From the NCBI GenBank assembly GCA_026647215.1, contig JAPKHC010000021.1, positions 1-64,000 on the forward strand: a DNA stretch of 64,000 nt, read 5' to 3'. Under the pieces are notes generated by a model, which was not told the origin of the DNA, searched no databases, and worked only from the letters and a program-made list of their open reading frames with translations. The position numbers were made by a program, and so were the translations under genes. This DNA comes from F1-120-MAGs118 sp013360535 (GTDB lineage Bacteria > Planctomycetota > UBA1135 > GCA-002686595). Of the stretch, positions 59,622 through 64,000 are shown in pieces; positions within the stretch are counted from its first letter, which is position 1, and each line of letters begins with the position of its first letter.

Positions 59622-61484
59622 TCAGGGAAGCTGGATCGGGATGGGGTCGGCGACGTTGGAGGGCGAAGCGGTGAACGAGATGGACAAAGGAGTCGAGCCG
59701 GTGATCTCGGCGGGGACGAGCAGGACGTAGTCGCCGGAGCGGGAGACGACGAGCGTCAGGTAGGGAGTGGCGGAGTCGGTGCCGGTGCTCTGGAAGGCGA
59801 GGCGTACGAGCGAACCTGCGCTCCTGGAGTCGTCGAGCGTGACTTTCGACCACAGGTCCGGCGCGATCGGCACGAGCGCGTCGCCGCGCCGCAGCACGAA
59901 GCGCACTTCGAGGTCCTCGGAAGGTTCGAGGCGAACGAGGAAGGGCGCCGTGGCGGCGGGCAGGTCGACGGGCAGGCGGCGCGTCACGTGGCGGGGCGCC
60001 GAGACGGAGAGGTCGATGCGGCCCGCGGGCGCGGTGATCAGGAACAGCGGCGAGTTCGCATCGCGCGCGACGTTCTCGAGCGCCAGGGCGCGTTCGCCGG
60101 AGTCGATCCAGCCGAAGCGGACCTTGGCGTTGTCGAGCCGCTCGCCGGTTGCGGCGTCCTGGACCTCGAGGATCAGCTGCGCCGGGTCGCCGAGGACGAA
60201 GCGCTCGGTGCGCGAATCGCCCGGAGCGAGCTCGAGCTCGCGCGCGACGTTCAGCGGGACGAGCGTGAGCCGCCATTTGCCGGGCGCGAGTTCGCTGCGC
60301 GCGGCGACGAGCGCGCCATCGGTCGCGCGAGGCTCGAGCGGGAGCTTCAGCACGGGCTGAGAGCGGCGCGGGTCCTTGGGATCGAACTGCGGACGCAGCT
60401 CGGCGTGCGTCGGCGTCCGGCCCGGCGGAAACGCGCGCGCCTCGACGACGACCTCGAGCAAGGCGACGCGGCTCTCGACGGCTTCCGCGCCGATCCGCCA
60501 CTCGAACTCGGCTCCGGCGAGCAGCTCGCCTTCGCACGCCGCGAGCTCATGCCATTGGCCGAGTTTTCGCTCGTTCACTCGCGCGCGGAATGGCCCGACG
60601 GGCAGCCCGTCGAAGCCCACGCGCGCCCCCGGTGCCGACGCGACCGCGCGACGCAGAAGCGGCCCACCGTCCTCCCGCTCCACGACGAGCTCGAGCTTCT
60701 CGCGCACGTCGACATCGGCTCCCCACTCGAGCGCGAGCGCCGCTCCGGGGCCAAGCTCGACCGTGCGCGTTCCCTCACGCCCGGAAAGCGCGACTCGCTG
60801 CCACGCCTTGCCTTTCGCACCGACCCACACCACCGCCGTGTCCACCGTCGCCGGCAGCCGAATCGGCGACGTCGCGGCGCTCGCCCACTCGATCCGCAGG
60901 TCTCCTTCCGGCGGACATTCGTCCTCCGTGACACGCCCGCTGCCGGTGGGATCCATCGCTGTAACGAGGCTCACGCCCGCGAGCTCCCGTCCGCTGCCTC
61001 GTTCCACGACCTGCAACTCGACGCCCGCGCGCCACTTCACCCTGACCTCGAACCCTGGCTCGACCTTCACGCGCTTGCCGAGCGCCTCCGCCACCCACCC
61101 ATCACTCTCGAACCGCTCGACCTCGAGCTCGCTCTCCCCGCTCCGCACCTCCAACTCGAACTTGCCTTCCCTGACCTCGACGCGGTCGCTCCTCGTGCGC
61201 TCGCTTTTTGCATCGAGCAGCTCCACGAACAACAGCCCAAAACTCTCCCGCTCTTCCCCTTCGATCCCTTCGAGCACCACGCGCCCCACGCACCTCCGCG
61301 CCTCGCCCTGCTCTGTACTCGGCGCTACCTCCGCGCGCTCCCCTTGCTGCACGGCGACCTCCACCTGCCCACCCTCTGTGCTCTTCACAGGCTCCGCCGC
61401 TTCTCCGCCCGTACCAGCACTCCACAGGAGCACGCCTCCGATCGCAGCCAACCCGAGCAGCACCACCCCAGCGAGCTTCTTCAT
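59622..61484 (-). CDS. Large exported beta-rich protein with carboxypeptidase-regulatory-like repeats
   Basis: 620 residues. Hydrophobic N-terminus (KLAGVVLLGLAAIGGVLLWSAG) is a signal peptide or anchor. An acidic linker precedes several beta-sandwich segments with the pattern GSGRELAGVSLVTA, VEREDGGPLLRRAV, VQDAATGERLDNAKVRFGW and LITAPAGRIDLSVSAPRHVTR, typical of carboxypeptidase regulatory-like/Greek-key repeats. It resembles the 52151 product in style. Only two cysteines. Function unknown. It converges with the 57594 gene (54-base gap). Confidence 0.65.
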   Translation of the reverse strand: MKKLAGVVLLGLAAIGGVLLWSAGTGGEAAEPVKSTEGGQVEVAVQQGERAEVAPSTEQGEARRCVGRVVLEGIEGEERESFGLLFVELLDAKSERTRSDRVEVREGKFELEVRSGESELEVERFESDGWVAEALGKRVKVEPGFEVRVKWRAGVELQVVERGSGRELAGVSLVTAMDPTGSGRVTEDECPPEGDLRIEWASAATSPIRLPATVDTAVVWVGAKGKAWQRVALSGREGTRTVELGPGAALALEWGADVDVREKLELVVEREDGGPLLRRAVASAPGARVGFDGLPVGPFRARVNERKLGQWHELAACEGELLAGAEFEWRIGAEAVESRVALLEVVVEARAFPPGRTPTHAELRPQFDPKDPRRSQPVLKLPLEPRATDGALVAARSELAPGKWRLTLVPLNVARELELAPGDSRTERFVLGDPAQLILEVQDAATGERLDNAKVRFGWIDSGERALALENVARDANSPLFLITAPAGRIDLSVSAPRHVTRRLPVDLPAATAPFLVRLEPSEDLEVRFVLRRGDALVPIAPDLWSKVTLDDSRSAGSLVRLAFQSTGTDSATPYLTLVVSRSGDYVLLVPAEITGSTPLSISFTASPSNVADPIPIQLP

Positions 61485-61658
61485 CGTTCCCTCGCTACGC
61501 CCCCGATGCTCCCTCGTTTGCCGACTTCTCGCTTTGCGCCGCTGCTCCGCGTGCTTTTCAGTCTTCGAGTCCATTCCGCGTCGCGAAATGGAGCGCACAA
61601 ACAGCAAGGCGCGACGCCAGAGGCGCCGCGTCCTGGGAATTGAGCATGCGGAAGCGGA

Positions 61659-63609
61659 CTACGCGATCTCGTAGCGCTTCAGCTTGCGGTACAGCGTGCT
61701 CTTGCCGACCTTGAGGAGCTTGGCGGCCTTGAGCTTGTCGTTGCCGGTGGCGGCGAGGGCGCGCTCGAGGCACTTGCGTTCGTAGTGGTCGAGGCTGATG
61801 GGGTCGTCGGCGCCGATTTCGCCGGGGCGCTGGCCGAAGGCGCCGGCGGGGGCGGCGGCGGGGACGGCGAGGGAGCCCGAGGTGTTGGGCGTGACGGCGG
61901 GACGCGGCATCGAACGGGCGCGGGTCGGCGTGAGCTCGATGTCGTCGGTCGCGGGGTCGGCGTCGCGCAGGATCGCGGGCAGGTGCTCGACCTCGATCGA
62001 GCGGCCGGGCGCGCGGCGGCAGGCGCGCTCGAGGGCGGCCTTGAGTTCGGAGACGTTGCCGGGCCAACGGTGGGCGAGCAGGCGCTCGAGAGCGGCGGGC
62101 GCGACTTCGAGGCCGCTGCGGCCGGAGCCGTGCAGGCGCACGAAATGCGTGACGAGCGGGTCGATGTCCTCGGTGCGCTCGCGCAGCGGAGGGACGACGA
62201 TCACGGTGCCGGCGAGCGCGCGCAGCAGCTCGACCTGGAACGTGCCGGCGGCGACGGCCTGATTGAGGTCGACGCCGGTCGAGGCGACGACGCGCATCTC
62301 GGTCGGCTCGTCCTTCTCGGAGCCCGTGCGCGCGACGAGGCGCTTGGCGATCGCGCGCAGGAGGCGCGAGCGGCAGGCGCTCGATGTCCTTCAGGAACAA
62401 CGTGCCGGCGCCGAGCTGCAGCGCACCGGGGCGATCGGTCTCGACGCCGGGCAACGCACCCTTGAGAGCGCCGAACAGCTCGAGCTCGAGGTTTTCGGGC
62501 GCGAGCGCGGCGCAGGAGAACGACAGGAACGGGTGGCCCGAGGCCTGACCGGAGAAGTGCAGGGCGCGCGCGACGTGCTCGCGGCCGGAGCCGGTCTCGC
62601 CGACGACGAGCACCGGCGTCGACGCACCGGCGGACTCGGCGACTTCGGCGCGCACGCGCTGCATCGCGGCGCTCTGGCCGACGAGGCTGGCGGTGCCGTA
62701 GGCGACCCGCGCGACGTCGAGCAGCGCACCGACCTCGTGGCGCGGCAGCGTGTAGTCGTTGAGCCGCGCGATCTCGTCGGCGACGCGGCGGCGCGTCAGG
62801 TCGGCGAGCAGCACGATGCGCATGCCCGACTCGGGTTCGCCGGGGCGCGCGGCCATCGGCACGACGGTCGCGACCAGCGGGCGCGCGGCGCGACCGGCGC
62901 GCGCGGGCAGGTCGAAACGCAGGCCTTCGCGCATCTCGACGGTCGTGTCGCGCGCAAAGGCCTCGAGGCCCGTGGCGGGCGCGAGGCGGCCGAGGCTCTT
63001 GCCCTCGAGTTCGGTGCCGAAGAGCTCCTGCGCGCCGCGGTCGGCGACGCGCACGAGCGCCTCGTCGTCGATCACGAGCACTCCATCGGGCCGTGCGCTC
63101 ACGTTCTCGCGCGGCGCGGGCGCCACTTCGCGCGCCTTCGTGCGCGTCGTCGGCGCCGGAGCCTGCTGCGTGCGCTCGGCCTGCAGGCGACGCAGCTGCT
63201 CGGCCAGCGTGCGCTGCGTCGCGAGCTGCTCGTCGAGCTCGCCCTTCTTGCGCAGGAACACCTTGAGCGTCGGCTCGAGCACCGCGAGATCACTCTTCAC
63301 GAGGTACGCGTCCGCACCGGCCTCGAAGGCCGCGACCGCTTCCTCGCGCGACGAGCCCTTAGAGACCAGCACGAGCGGCACGCCGTAGTTGCGCGGGATC
63401 TGGCGCAGGCGCCGCGCGACCTCGACGCCGCCGATGCCGCTCTTGAGCGCGGCGTCGACGAGCAAGAGGTCGAAGCGCGTCTCGCGCGACAGCGTGATGC
63501 CCTGCGCGCCGGATTCGGCGGCCGTCACCTCGAAACCGGCCTCCTTGAGGCGGCTCGTCATCACCAGTCGCGTCGCGGTCTCGTCGTCGATCAGAAGCAC
63601 GTGGGTCAC
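61659..63609 (-). pseudogene. NtrC-like response regulator with degenerate AAA+ domain, frameshifted
   Basis: From GTG 63609: an intact receiver domain (Asp8, Asp9, phosphoacceptor Asp52, Ser83, Lys105), a PAS-like region (GVLVIDDEALVRVADRGAQELFG), an AAA+ domain, and a Fis-type helix-turn-helix at the C-terminus (NDKLKAAKLLKVGKSTLYRKLKRY). In the AAA+ domain Walker A reads GETGSGRE (Arg for Lys), the sigma-54 loop reads GALPGV in place of GAFTGA, and Walker B is LFLKDIE in place of LFLDEI. Near 62361-62366 the frame changes with a few conserved residues missing (LPL then LLRAIAKRL). The C-terminal half reads in the other frame to 61659. ATP-driven sigma-54 activation is therefore unlikely even if the break is an assembly error. 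Confidence 0.75.
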
Positions 63610-63765
63610 AGGAAGGCTCCGGGGAAAAACGAGGGAGAGAGAAGCAAGGGAGCAGCGTCGCGCGACCGGAAGTTCCGGACGCACGCGCGGGTTGGGCTTC
63701 GGCGCGCTTGCAGCAGGGCTCGTCGGGCGCTTCCATCACGGAGGCGCGAGACGACGCCCGAGATC

Positions 63766-64000
63766 GTGGCAAACCGAAGCGAGCACCTCCACGCACAGTT
63801 TCCCGACGAAGGGACCCTCGTGCGCATCGAGCGTGCGCTGGAGGAGCTCGCGAGCGAGCGGGATCCGCTGCGGCGGGCGAGCGCGCTGAAGCGTGCGCTC
63901 GAGCCGGAGGCGGCGCGTTGGGCGGCGGAGCTGGCGGAGCTGCGCGAGCGGGCGGCGCAGCGCTTCCCGTCGGGCTGGATCCGGCATGCGACGCGGCGCG
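63766..64000 (+). CDS. N-terminal fragment of an unidentified protein, possibly a methyltransferase
   Basis: The plus-strand frame from GTG 63766 is open to the window edge (78 codons): ANRSEHLHAQFPDEGTLVRI, a Glu/Arg/Ala-rich helix, then AAQRFPSGWIRHATRR. The RFPSG...ATRR ending resembles the entry to some class I SAM-dependent methyltransferases, but too little is present for a firm call. No ribosome-binding site with good spacing is seen (GGAGG at 63740-63744 is 21 bases away). Confidence 0.4.
   Translation, partial: MANRSEHLHAQFPDEGTLVRIERALEELASERDPLRRASALKRALEPEAARWAAELAELRERAAQRFPSGWIRHATRR

Overview
The window is strongly GC-rich bacterial chromosome with genes on both strands, short gaps and many 1-4 base start/stop overlaps. 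Gene content points to a member of the Planctomycetota, possibly the Saltatorellus/Poly30-like lineage. The reasons are an ECF sigma factor translationally coupled to a Ser/Thr kinase, long secreted proteins of low similarity, MopE-type calcium motifs, Tat-exported protein families and unusually long acidic or proline-rich linkers. The assignment is an inference from gene style; no rRNA or tRNA gene was seen to confirm it.

Layout. 1-10.7 kb: housekeeping and secreted genes (membrane protein fragment, SDR oxidoreductase, folE/queD, DUF2203 protein, EF-hand protein, S41 protease, tsaD, carA, glutaminase-like hydrolase). The SDR and folE genes converge on a near-perfect 92-bp-arm inverted repeat. 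10.7-17.4 kb: a tight minus-strand operon rimO-pgsA-pgpA-SpoIIE phosphatase-mazG-priA. 18-20.3 kb: ECF sigma factor, Ser/Thr kinase and a small internally duplicated protein. 20.5-29.3 kb: a defence island made of a CD-NTase-fold protein that has lost its catalytic acidic pair, convergent with a coupled mod-AAA ATPase-TOPRIM(DUF4276)-res operon that has a good sigma-70-type promoter. 29.4-36.9 kb: a motor-less FtsK-like protein, ftsK, coaB, coaC and a lipoprotein. 37-39.6 kb: two glycosyltransferases. 39.5-45.3 kb: five tandem paralogous exported proteins followed by a DUF692/MNIO-family iron enzyme, which I consider the most novel system here. 45.4-49.6 kb: an operon reading aroF*-tpiA-secG-pyrE-yicC-gmk from one strong promoter. 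49.9-55.1 kb: secreted proteins. 55.2-59.6 kb: cysteine desulfurase, thiI and a large membrane protein. 59.6-64 kb: a large exported protein, a response regulator with a degenerate sigma-54-activator domain, and the start of one more gene.

How genes work together. NifS-like desulfurase and ThiI form a coupled tRNA 4-thiouridine pair. PgsA and PgpA are consecutive steps of phosphatidylglycerol synthesis. CoaC and CoaB are consecutive steps of coenzyme A synthesis. QueD and FolE share pterin chemistry. The five exported paralogues share a CxxxC motif and, in four of them, a C-terminal CG[M/T]G motif. They are co-transcribed with the MNIO enzyme, whose family modifies cysteines, so a secreted metal- or copper-handling modified-protein system is a reasonable hypothesis.

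Quality caution. Five loci (queD/folE, the FtsK-like gene, aroF, the secreted CxxC protein and the response regulator) look frameshifted or carry short internal deletions at GC-rich spots. Either the assembly has indels here or several genes are decaying. Claims that rest on these breaks are marked.
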